The notes under the pieces are model-generated. The model saw nothing but the letters and a program-made list of their open reading frames with translations, was not told where the DNA came from and ran no database searches. A stretch of 64,000 nucleotides of DNA. Origin: Flavobacterium sp. MDT1-60. Lineage in GTDB: Bacteria > Bacteroidota > Bacteroidia > Flavobacteriales > Flavobacteriaceae. Shown here one piece after another: positions 1-7,585 of this stretch. A program made the translations under genes and the position numbers. Position 1 is the first letter of the stretch; each line of letters starts with the position of its first letter. The stretch is taken from positions 3,658,001 to 3,722,000 of the forward strand of contig NZ_CP062159.1 of NCBI RefSeq assembly GCF_014844035.1, given 5' to 3'.

Positions 1-1
1 T

Positions 2-109
2 ATCTTAACAGATTTAAAAAAAGAAATCCATTTTTTATCAATATTAGGAACGGGCACGGAAAGAATTTCTGCGCTATCGTTGCGCATATTCGAGCGATCG
101 GGAATTTAA
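2..109 (+). CDS. Possible C-terminal end of a gene cut by the window edge
   Basis: The second forward frame is open from the first base to a TAA at 107-109 and reads like an amphipathic protein tail ending in ERSGI. No family is recognisable from about 35 residues. Another forward frame is also open here to about 162, so the coding assignment is weak. If real, the gene lies upstream of the thioesterase on the same strand. Confidence 0.2.
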   Translation: MLTDLKKEIHFLSILGTGTERISALSLRIFERSGI

Positions 110-170
110 ACCACAATAATCCTAAAATATTTGCGTTCGCTATGAAAATTAAAACTTTATAATAAATACT

Positions 171-587
171 ATGGAATATTCAAAAAATTACACTGTTGCA
201 GACGCGCATATAGATGTACAAGGCATTATGGATGGCTTATATTACCCTTTTTATATGGAGGAATGCCGCCATGATTATATTCGGGAGATTCTAGGTTTTG
301 ATTTCGTTCAACAGGCAGAAAATGGTGTATTTATGGTTTTATCAGAATATAAGATCAAATTTATACGCTCCCTCAAAAAAGATGATAATTTTGATGTGAC
401 CTGTGCTGTATATACAGATGCTAAAGGATTACCAAGACTGCATTTTAAACAATCAATAATAAAAAATGGAAAAATAATGGTTTCAGCAGTATTTACAGGA
501 ACTTGTATTCCTGCAACTGGAGGAAGACCTTATTTACCAGAAGAGTTGAAAGCGAATTTTGCTGATGCCTCTTCATTGGAAGTTTAA
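171..587 (+). CDS. Acyl-CoA thioesterase, 4HBT hotdog-fold family
   Basis: A 138-residue protein with the size and layout of single hotdog-domain 4-hydroxybenzoyl-CoA thioesterase-like enzymes. These hydrolyse acyl-CoA or acyl-ACP thioesters in the cytoplasm. An early segment (HIDVQGIMDGLYYPFYMEE) sits where the catalytic Asp/His loop and helix of the family lie, and the middle and C-terminal parts (SEYKIKFIRSLKKDD, FTGTCIPA) match the beta strands. The ATG at 171 follows an A/T-rich leader. The gene stands alone, with a 231-bp gap to the next gene. The substrate cannot be told from the sequence, and the family call rests on pattern recognition only. Confidence 0.7.
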   Translation: MEYSKNYTVADAHIDVQGIMDGLYYPFYMEECRHDYIREILGFDFVQQAENGVFMVLSEYKIKFIRSLKKDDNFDVTCAVYTDAKGLPRLHFKQSIIKNGKIMVSAVFTGTCIPATGGRPYLPEELKANFADASSLEV

Positions 588-699
588 TAAATATAATATA
601 GTTAAACTACAATTTGCTTTCTCATAAATTAGCATACGTGTTTAATCGGTAAATATGATTTTAGAAAAAGGTTGAAAATCTATATTCTGTGAGATTAAA

Positions 700-775
700 T
701 TAAAAGATCGCGTAGCTTTCTTCAGATTTCTGGAATTTCAATTTTTGCTTTGCCTGCGAATTAGAAATAAATAAC
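700..775 (-). pseudogene. Short degenerate copy of a piece of the DUF1826-like gene at 1.5-2.25 kb
   Basis: Read on the minus strand, this stretch encodes ISNSQAKQKLKFQKSEE, close to ISNSQAEQKILIPEIRA in the gene at 1522-2250. A 19-base identity lies at 751-769 and 1783-1801, with further similarity running on from it. The scrap is too short to be functional. It lies on the far side of the pseudouridine synthase from the full gene, which suggests a past duplication and decay. Confidence 0.5.
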
Positions 776-779
776 TCAT

Positions 780-807
780 AAAAGAGATTTCAATCGAAAT
801 CTCTTTT
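780..807. terminator. 12-bp perfect hairpin ahead of the pseudouridine synthase
   Basis: The inverted repeat AAAAGAGATTTC / GAAATCTCTTTT has a 4-base loop and ends in a T-run, so it could stop plus-strand transcription. It ends only 11 bases before the ATG at 819. A TACTTTTG box (807-814) overlaps its end and fits a Bacteroidota -7 element, in which case the downstream gene would be nearly leaderless. Confidence 0.5.
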
Positions 808-818
808 ACTTTTGCCAA

Positions 819-1514
819 ATGTTAGAAATTCTTTACCAGGACGAATATATTATTGCCATTAATAAACCAAGTGGGTTGTTGGTTCACAAATCATTTTATG
901 CCCGCGATGCAAAAGTGTATGCCATTCAGGAATTGAGAAATCAAATAGGGCAACACGTCTACCCTATTCATCGATTAGACCGCAAAACATCCGGTGTTTT
1001 GTTATTTGCGTTGGATACAGCCGTTTTGAAAATTATGAATGATCGTTTTGCCACACGCGAAGTCGAAAAAAAATATTTAGCCATTTTACGTGGCTGGTCA
1101 CCCGAAGAACTAACGATTGATTATGATTTAACCAATGATGATGACATTACACAAAATGCCATAACCTACTTTCATCGTTTGCAAAATGCCGAAGTTGAAT
1201 TGGAATTTAACAATAAACCAACGTCACGATATTGTTTGGTAGAAGCGATTCCTGAAACTGGACGTATGCATCAATTACGCAAACATTTCAAACATATTTT
1301 TCATCCCATTTTAGGAAGTCGTCCACATGGTTGTAACAAACAAAATAAATTATGGCTGGAAAATTTTGACCTCAAAGGAATGATGCTTCACGCGCATCAG
1401 TTGATTTTTAATCATCCCATAAACAATGAACAACTAATCCTGAATGCAAAGGTTAATGAAGAGTTTAGCAGAGTTGGTACTATTCTTAATCTGGATTTGA
1501 GTAAGTATCTATAG
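819..1514 (+). CDS. truC: RluA-family pseudouridine synthase, TruC-like
   Basis: A 231-residue RluA-family enzyme that isomerises uridine to pseudouridine in RNA. The catalytic motif HRLDRKTSGVLLFA (about residues 51-64) contains the essential aspartate, and EKKYLAILRGW and ETGRMHQLRKHFKHI are typical family motifs. There is no N-terminal S4 domain. The short length and the HQLRKHFKHI...HPILG region favour the TruC type, which modifies U65 of tRNAs, over 23S rRNA enzymes. The ATG at 819 begins directly at the family's usual start (LEILYQDEYIIAINKPSG). The assignment to TruC rather than another RluA member is likely but not certain. Confidence 0.85.
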   Translation: MLEILYQDEYIIAINKPSGLLVHKSFYARDAKVYAIQELRNQIGQHVYPIHRLDRKTSGVLLFALDTAVLKIMNDRFATREVEKKYLAILRGWSPEELTIDYDLTNDDDITQNAITYFHRLQNAEVELEFNNKPTSRYCLVEAIPETGRMHQLRKHFKHIFHPILGSRPHGCNKQNKLWLENFDLKGMMLHAHQLIFNHPINNEQLILNAKVNEEFSRVGTILNLDLSKYL

Positions 1515-1521
1515 AATTTTC

Positions 1522-2250
1522 TTAACAAATCAACAACAACCGATACTCCCCTTCCTTTTCTATTGGTGCTCTGTGAATACAAGGCAGTACTTGTTGTTTT
1601 GGATGATCTACAGCCAGCCGCCAAAGATGCCCTAATCCTAAATTAACAGGTTCTGCATCCTGATGTACCTGATAATGCAAATCAAAATAATTTTCTTTCA
1701 AAAAGTTATCGAATTCTTCCTCTGGTCCATCATGCAGCTCTTTTAACTTTGCTCGGATTTCCGGAATCAGGATTTTTTGCTCTGCCTGCGAATTAGAAAT
1801 AATATCACTTGCCGCTCCGTGATAGGTACATAAAAAAGTATCTGTTGCAATGGGCGAACGATCAACATGAAACGAATACACATCAGTCGATATGAAATCA
1901 AATTCATCATCACGTTCATAACACTTCAGTAAATTAAGAGCGGGCGAAGCTCCAAAATCAGCTAATAATTGTAAATCATTTAAGATTATTTCCCTTGCTA
2001 TATTCCCCTTTTCTGATAGTTGGAGTGCAATTAGATCTTCCCGATAAACCTCCGTTATATTTTCTTTTAAAGATAACTGGGCCACAATCTCGTTAAAATC
2101 ACCATCTAAATTTCTGTACCAGCATAGCGCATTCCTTTCTCCTTTGAAATCGGTATGTACAAGATCAGAGAAAGTAGATACCATTCCAATTTGGTTATTG
2201 TCAGAAAATGTATTGCTCATAGTATAATAGTAAGAAGCTGGTTGCTTCAT
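1522..2250 (-). CDS. DUF1826-like protein with an Fe/2-oxoglutarate-dioxygenase-like HxD...H...R pattern
   Basis: A 242-residue cytoplasmic protein with no signal peptide or membrane segment. It contains FHVDR (H128, D130) and, about 96 residues later, CIHRAP (H226) with R237 eleven residues beyond. That arrangement is the iron and 2-oxoglutarate ligand set of Fe(II)/2OG dioxygenases. The surrounding sequence (FLCTYHGAASDII) resembles DUF1826 proteins, which I recall only by pattern. The substrate is unknown. An alternative start is the Met at 2220 (MSNTF). The gene converges on the pseudouridine synthase with a 7-bp gap. A decayed copy of one segment lies at about 700-775. Confidence 0.55.
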   Translation of the reverse strand: MKQPASYYYTMSNTFSDNNQIGMVSTFSDLVHTDFKGERNALCWYRNLDGDFNEIVAQLSLKENITEVYREDLIALQLSEKGNIAREIILNDLQLLADFGASPALNLLKCYERDDEFDFISTDVYSFHVDRSPIATDTFLCTYHGAASDIISNSQAEQKILIPEIRAKLKELHDGPEEEFDNFLKENYFDLHYQVHQDAEPVNLGLGHLWRLAVDHPKQQVLPCIHRAPIEKEGEYRLLLIC

Positions 2251-2483
2251 GCATTACAAAATTATGTAATAGTAGTCAGTTGCGGTATTTTTATCGCTAT
2301 AAATTTTTGGAGTTAATCTGTTTTTCACCCCACAAATACAACGCTGTACTTCTTTAAAATCTCAAAACTTAAAACAATTAGTACTTTGGTGATATATTGA
2401 AGTTGTGCAATCTATGCCATTAATTATGTAACAGAAACTTTATGCAACATATTACTTTAGCATAAACCATAAAGCTAATAAAT

Positions 2484-3992
2484 GTGCAGAATAATTTAAT
2501 TTTTCTACAAGATATATTACAAAATACTCCAATACCTACTGCAGTTTATTGTACTGATGATTTAGTAATTTCCTTTGCTAATACAGCCATGCGCAATTTA
2601 TGGAATAAAGGTGAGCAGGTTATCGGCAAAAAGTTCGCTGAGATGATTCCCGAATTTCAGAAAGATTCGATTATCGAACAAGTTCTAAAGGTTATGAAAA
2701 CCGGAATACCTTTTCAAGTCAACGACAGAAAACTTGATATCCTGATAAGAGGAGTATGGACACCACTCTTTTTTAATCATAGTTTTACTCCCCTTCACAA
2801 TGAAAAAGGAGTTATTTATGGCGTTGTAAACACCTGTACAGAAGTAACTAAATTACATGTAGCTAAAAATCAAATAGTGAATTCTGATGAAATGCTGACC
2901 ATGGCAATCGAAGCCTATGGCATGGGAACATACGAAATCGACATTAAAACAAACAGGATCAAAACCTCTGATAATTTCAAAAAACTCTGGTCCATTGATT
3001 CTGAAATGACTATAGAGGTACTGGTAGCAAAACTGCATCCGGATGATCGCTATCTTCAGGAAAAAGCCCATAAAGAGGCGCTGTTGAACGGAGTGGTCTG
3101 CTACGAAGCCAGAATTATACAAGAAAACAAGTCGGAGAAGTGGATTAAGGTTTTTGGAAAAATCATAAAAGATGAAAAGGGAGATCCATCAACAATCTTA
3201 GGAGTTGTACAGGATATACACGATCAAAAAGAATTTGAAGTAGAACTGAAAAAAAAGATCGAAGAGAGTACCATGGAACTCCGACGATCTAATGATGATC
3301 TGCTGCATTTTGCTAATGTGGTGAGCCATGATCTTCAGGAACCGGTAAGAAAAATTAAAATCTTCAATACCTTCTTAAAAAATGAAATTGGAAACCAGTT
3401 GCCGGATCGTTCTGTTATGCACTTAAACAAAATAGAGCATTCTGCAAATCGTATGCAATGCATTATTGAAGGACTGCTTGCCTATTCTACTGTTGACAAA
3501 AGTACGCAGCCTGTTGAAAAGATTTTCCTAAATGAGTTATTAGAGAACATTAAAACAGATCTGGAGCTTATAATAAAAGAAAAAGGTGCCATTCTGGTCA
3601 CAAGTGATCTTCCTGAAATCGAGGGAGCAGCAATTCTTATTCAGCAGCTTTTCTATAATCTTATCCAAAATGCATTAAAATTCACAAAAGCCAACCAGCC
3701 TCCGAGAGTTATTATAACCTCTGTTATAAAGGTTGTCGATTCTGTTGAATCTATTGAGATTTCTTTCAAAGATAATGGTATCGGACTGGATCCTATGTTT
3801 GCAGAAAAAATATTTACCGCTTTTGAAAGACTTCATTCAAAAAATGAATACGAAGGAAACGGGATTGGTCTGGCACTTTGCCGAAAGATAATTAACAGAC
3901 ACAATGGAACTATAATAGCTAAAGGAGAAAAAGGAAATGGAGCCGAATTTATAGTTACACTTCCTCTTAAACAAGCTACTGAAAATATCTAA
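2484..3992 (+). CDS. PAS-domain sensor histidine kinase
   Basis: A 502-residue soluble histidine kinase with no transmembrane segment. Two PAS-type sensor regions (about 10-130 and 140-255) precede a coiled linker, a HisKA dimerisation domain with the H-box VVSHDLQEPVRK (phospho-His near 282), and a HATPase domain. The latter shows the N-box FYNLIQNALKFTK, G1 KDNGIGL, an F-box region with FERLH, and G2 GNGIGLALCRKI. The SHDLQEP H-box is typical of phytochrome-like and Bacteroidota hybrid-type kinases. Two stand-alone receiver proteins follow on the opposite strand (4077-4502 and 4775-5284) and are the obvious candidate partners. The signal is unknown. Confidence 0.9.
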   Translation: MQNNLIFLQDILQNTPIPTAVYCTDDLVISFANTAMRNLWNKGEQVIGKKFAEMIPEFQKDSIIEQVLKVMKTGIPFQVNDRKLDILIRGVWTPLFFNHSFTPLHNEKGVIYGVVNTCTEVTKLHVAKNQIVNSDEMLTMAIEAYGMGTYEIDIKTNRIKTSDNFKKLWSIDSEMTIEVLVAKLHPDDRYLQEKAHKEALLNGVVCYEARIIQENKSEKWIKVFGKIIKDEKGDPSTILGVVQDIHDQKEFEVELKKKIEESTMELRRSNDDLLHFANVVSHDLQEPVRKIKIFNTFLKNEIGNQLPDRSVMHLNKIEHSANRMQCIIEGLLAYSTVDKSTQPVEKIFLNELLENIKTDLELIIKEKGAILVTSDLPEIEGAAILIQQLFYNLIQNALKFTKANQPPRVIITSVIKVVDSVESIEISFKDNGIGLDPMFAEKIFTAFERLHSKNEYEGNGIGLALCRKIINRHNGTIIAKGEKGNGAEFIVTLPLKQATENI

Positions 3993-4076
3993 AAAAATAT
4001 TTATTAGTAAAATTGATTAAATTGTAATAAAGAGTGAATCCAATAGCTGTAACCTAATACCACATAATAGTCCTAA

Positions 4077-4502
4077 TTATTTTACATAATTAGGAGAAAC
4101 ACAATCTTGCCAGTATTCAACTATATTTTTTATCATTGCTTTCATTTTAATAAAATCCGACGGTTTAACAAAAAAACCCTGCACCGATTTTGAATAGGCC
4201 TCAATAACATGCTTCTGCTGGGCAACTGTTGAGAAAAATAGATAAGGAATAGATTTCATTCTTAAATCTTCATTCTCATGCACTTTTGCCCTAAGTTCAA
4301 TTCCATTTAATTTTGGCATATTTATGTCAGAGAATATAATGAAAGGCTCAATGGTCGTCTCAGTAAGATAATCTAGTGCTTCCTCTCCATCACCAAAAAA
4401 TATAATTTCATTTGGGTATTGCAGTTGTTCAAAGACATCTGCCAAAAATTGTTGATCATCCAGATCATCTTCTATAATTATAATTGGTCCCTTTTTATTC
4501 AT
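4077..4502 (-). CDS. Single-domain response regulator (CheY-like)
   Basis: A 141-residue receiver domain with no output domain. The acidic pocket EDDLDD (11-16), the phospho-acceptor D59 in FSDINMPKLNG, a Ser/Thr in FFSTV and the conserved lysine in FFVKPSD are all present. Such proteins in Bacteroidota usually relay phosphate from PAS histidine kinases of the type at 2484-3992. The gene converges on that kinase with an 84-bp gap. It is related to but distinct from the regulator at 4775-5284. Confidence 0.9.
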   Translation of the reverse strand: MNKKGPIIIIEDDLDDQQFLADVFEQLQYPNEIIFFGDGEEALDYLTETTIEPFIIFSDINMPKLNGIELRAKVHENEDLRMKSIPYLFFSTVAQQKHVIEAYSKSVQGFFVKPSDFIKMKAMIKNIVEYWQDCVSPNYVK

Positions 4503-4656
4503 AAATTCAATTGTATCATTTTGTGGAAAGGTAACTATTATAACTACATTTTAGGGATTATTATAAATATATAATAAAAAGGAATTGAAATTTGTGTCTT
4601 CAAATTTTTCTAAATTTCAAGTTGGTTAGATGTTTGAATGCTTCGCGATATTAACT

Positions 4657-4700
4657 AAAATAAAAGCCTGAGAAATTGAGATTTCTCAGGCTTTTATTTT
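4657..4700 (-). terminator. 20-bp perfect inverted-repeat terminator
   Basis: The arms 4657-4676 and 4681-4700 are exact reverse complements around a 4-base loop. The core is AAAAGCCTGAGAAAT. Flanking A and T runs give a U-tail in both directions. It lies directly downstream of the regulator gene at 4775-5284 and should end its transcript. Confidence 0.85.
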
Positions 4701-4774
4701 GATTCGATATTTTGCTTCAATTTCTTTGAAATTTAAACGTGTGTATAAATAAGCAGACAGAAAAGTGCGATTAT

Positions 4775-5284
4775 TTAATCCTCCTGAGATATATTCTTTT
4801 CAGAAACAAAAAATATATTTTTAACCGGATTCATTAAAGCTTTTGTCCAGTGGAGAAAGAATACTTTTTTCAGAATGAGAATAAAGCCTGTAAAAGAATT
4901 TGGTTTTTGTACATAGAGATTTGCTCCCTTATTAAAAGTATCTTCAATATCGTTAGGATGATTAGACGTGGAGAGCATAACTGCAGGGATTTCCTTAAGT
5001 TCCTGATCGCTCTTTATTTCTGCTAGTGCCTCCTTGCCTCCTTTAATCGGCATGTTTATATCTATAAAAATAATATCAGGTTTTGGTTCGGACTCATCTT
5101 TCAGGGTGTTAACCAATTCCTCCCCGTTTTCTACTGTAATAACGTCAGATGGAACTTTTGTTGCATTAAGAGCTTCCTTAAACAATTCCTGATCATCTTT
5201 ATCATCCTCAGCCAATATAATTTTTACCGGCTCTTTTTCTTTTAAGTCTTTAGTAGTTGCGGCGGAATTTTCAGAGCTTATCAT
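4775..5284 (-). CDS. Single-domain response regulator with extended tail
   Basis: A 169-residue CheY-like receiver. After about 20 residues of polar leader come KIILAEDDKDDQELF (acidic pocket 26-31), the phospho-acceptor D75 in FIDINMPIKGG, LSTSNHP and the conserved lysine of YVQKPNSF. The C-terminal 25 residues (MNPVKNIFFVSEKNISQED) go beyond the normal receiver fold. No output domain is visible, so it should act as a phosphorelay or protein-interaction module. It is separated from the neighbouring regulator by a strong terminator and so is probably transcribed alone. Confidence 0.88.
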   Translation of the reverse strand: MISSENSAATTKDLKEKEPVKIILAEDDKDDQELFKEALNATKVPSDVITVENGEELVNTLKDESEPKPDIIFIDINMPIKGGKEALAEIKSDQELKEIPAVMLSTSNHPNDIEDTFNKGANLYVQKPNSFTGFILILKKVFFLHWTKALMNPVKNIFFVSEKNISQED

Positions 5285-5740
5285 GTTGAAATAGTTTTAC
5301 AAACACCAAAAGTACTATATAAATACTTAATAAAATTTCTGCAAATCAATAATCTTAAAAGCATTAACAAATTTAGCATTAAACCAGCGTAATAACTTCC
5401 TGCAAAAACGCCCATTTTCTGTATGTAAGCCTAACACATTGTGAATCAAAATAAAATTCAGATTTGGAAAAAAGCATTAAATTCAGATATAATAAATATT
5501 TGAATAAATTTTAAATTCGAGCAAATAAAATGGATAAGTCACTGAATTTTAAGAAATAATTTAGGTATATAATTTTTATTTTATTTTCCAGTCTTAACAA
5601 TATTCTTCACTCCCAGAATTTTTCTTTACAAAAAATAGTGTTAATCATACAACTCTTAGTCAGAATTGTATAATGTTTAAGCACCATTTGACATCACCTT
5701 TACTTCCGTCAAATAAATCTAATTTCTTAAACAAAACAAA
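5285..5740. other. Intergenic region ahead of the ice-binding gene
   Basis: About 455 bases, strongly A/T-rich, with no open frame that reads like protein. It must hold the divergent promoters of the response regulator and the ice-binding gene. No clear TAnnTTTG box or hairpin was found. Confidence 0.5.
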
Positions 5741-7507
5741 ATGAAAATCAAAACTTTACTATTAACATTTGCTATAATATGCATTACACTTATTACAGGA
5801 TGCGAAAATGATGATTTCGAAGAAGTTATAGGAGTATGTCCTATAGTCGAGTCAACCACTCCTTTGAGTAATGCTTTAAATGTTCCATTGGGACAGGTTA
5901 TTACTGCAACATTTAACGAAGAAATGGATCCAGGTTCTATTACTTCGACTTCGTTTACTGTGGCAGGAACGACTCCTATTACAGGAACGGTAACATATTC
6001 CGGAAGAACAGCATCATTCACACCAGCAGTTTTACTTGCAGAGAATACCACTTACACGGCCAAAATTACTACAAAAGCCAAAGACGTAATGGGTAATTTT
6101 TTACAGCTTGAATATGTATGGGTATTTTCGACGGGAACACTTTTAAGACCTGTAGTTATTACTGCAGATCCTATTAATAATGCCGTTTCAGTTCCTTTGA
6201 ATAAAACAATTTCGGCAACATTCAATATGGCTATGAATCCAGCCACATTAAACAGTACCACTTTTAAAGTAAATCAGGGAACTAATGCTGTAGCGGGATC
6301 AATTTCGTATACAGGATCAACAACGGTATCTTTTATACCTGCAAGTCCTTTATTACCTAATAAAATTTACACTGTTACTATAACTACAGGTGCAAAAAAC
6401 GCACAGGGTACTGCAATGACAGCAGATTTTATTTGGAATTTTACGACAGATATGATACCTGCAGTAACTGCAACAGATCCTATGAATAATGCTGTTAATG
6501 TTGCCTTAAATCAAACTGTAACTGCTGATTTTAGTACTATTATGGATGTTGCGTCAATCAATGCTGCCACATTTACTCTTAAACAGGGTGCCACAACAAT
6601 TCCGGGTACTGTTTCTTATTCCGGAACTACAGCTTCGTTTAAACCGACAAATTCACTTGTATTAGGAAAAATTTACACAGCCACAATTACGAATGGGGCA
6701 AAAAGTGCAGCCGGAACTCCATTGGCTAGCGACTATGTTTGGAACTTTACAACTTTGCTGTTGCCTCCTGCACCTATAATCATAGATCTTGGTACTGCTG
6801 CTATGTTTGGAGCTTTTGGTGGTAACGCCGGAATTACAAATCAAGGATTAAATACAGTAATTAATAATGGAAGTTTAGGTACTACCGCTGCTTCTACTCT
6901 TATTACAGGATTTCATGATGGTGCTGTTATCTATACCGAAACTCCTCTAAATGTTGGAAATGTTACTGGTGATATATTTACTGCACCCCCGGTTCCGGGA
7001 ACAGCGACATCATTGGCAGTTGCACAAAAAGGGTTACTGGATGCGAATATAGCGTACTTAAGTATTTCACCTGCGGCAAAACCAGGTGGTTCAGATCCTA
7101 ATGCCGGAGAATTAGGCGGATTGACGTTAGCTCCAGGTATTTATAAGTCAGCGAGTGGTACTTTCAAAATCAGCAATGGCAACCTGACACTTGATGCACA
7201 GGGTGACCCAAATGCTACCTGGATTTTTCAAACTGCTTCAGGACTTACGGTTGGAATTGCAGGACCTACAGGTGCCAAAAGTGTAATAATGATAAATGGC
7301 GGATTGCCTAAAAACGTTTTTTGGTATGTTGGTAGTGCTGCTACTATCAACAGTGCCGGCGGTGGAACGATGGTAGGAACTATTATTGCAAATTCCGGAG
7401 TTACTTTTTCTACTGCAGGAAATGCAAATCAAACAGTGCTTAATGGAAGAGCTATTTCTTTAGTAGCATCTGTCACCATGGTAAACACAACTATTAATGT
7501 ACCATAA
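5741..7507 (+). CDS. Ice-binding-like (DUF3494) lipoprotein with three Ig-like repeats
   Basis: A 588-residue exported protein. A lipoprotein signal ends at the lipobox ITGC (Cys about 21). Three tandem Big_5/SbsA-type Ig-like repeats follow (about 30-135, 135-238, 238-340). Each opens with a P-x-N-N/A-A-x-N/S-V-x-L motif and closes with a WxFTT/WVFST motif. The C-terminal 245 residues are a DUF3494 domain (IDLGTAAMFGAFGG; LTLAPGIYKSASGTF; ATWIFQTASGLTV; KNVFWYVGSAATI), the beta-solenoid fold of microbial ice-binding and adhesion proteins. It is probably displayed on the outer surface. The next gene, an OmpA-type protein, is the usual companion of these proteins in flavobacteria. Real ice binding is an inference from the fold. 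Confidence 0.9.
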   Translation: MKIKTLLLTFAIICITLITGCENDDFEEVIGVCPIVESTTPLSNALNVPLGQVITATFNEEMDPGSITSTSFTVAGTTPITGTVTYSGRTASFTPAVLLAENTTYTAKITTKAKDVMGNFLQLEYVWVFSTGTLLRPVVITADPINNAVSVPLNKTISATFNMAMNPATLNSTTFKVNQGTNAVAGSISYTGSTTVSFIPASPLLPNKIYTVTITTGAKNAQGTAMTADFIWNFTTDMIPAVTATDPMNNAVNVALNQTVTADFSTIMDVASINAATFTLKQGATTIPGTVSYSGTTASFKPTNSLVLGKIYTATITNGAKSAAGTPLASDYVWNFTTLLLPPAPIIIDLGTAAMFGAFGGNAGITNQGLNTVINNGSLGTTAASTLITGFHDGAVIYTETPLNVGNVTGDIFTAPPVPGTATSLAVAQKGLLDANIAYLSISPAAKPGGSDPNAGELGGLTLAPGIYKSASGTFKISNGNLTLDAQGDPNATWIFQTASGLTVGIAGPTGAKSVIMINGGLPKNVFWYVGSAATINSAGGGTMVGTIIANSGVTFSTAGNANQTVLNGRAISLVASVTMVNTTINVP

Positions 7508-7525
7508 ATAATATTTTAAAATAGT

Positions 7526-7553
7526 AAATCCCGTCTTAGGACGGGATTTTTTT
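7526..7553 (+). terminator. Rho-independent terminator after the ice-binding gene
   Basis: AAATCCCGTC / GACGGGATTT with the 4-base loop TTAG, followed by a T-run. It sits 19 bases after the stop codon and 33 bases before the OmpA gene, so readthrough or a separate promoter must serve the next gene. Confidence 0.9.
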
Positions 7554-7585
7554 CTCTATAAAAACAATCACCTAAATAAACGCAA

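Noticed and set aside
1412..1624. 70-codon minus-strand frame across the truC 3' end
   Set aside because: It is a shadow of two real genes and has no features of its own.
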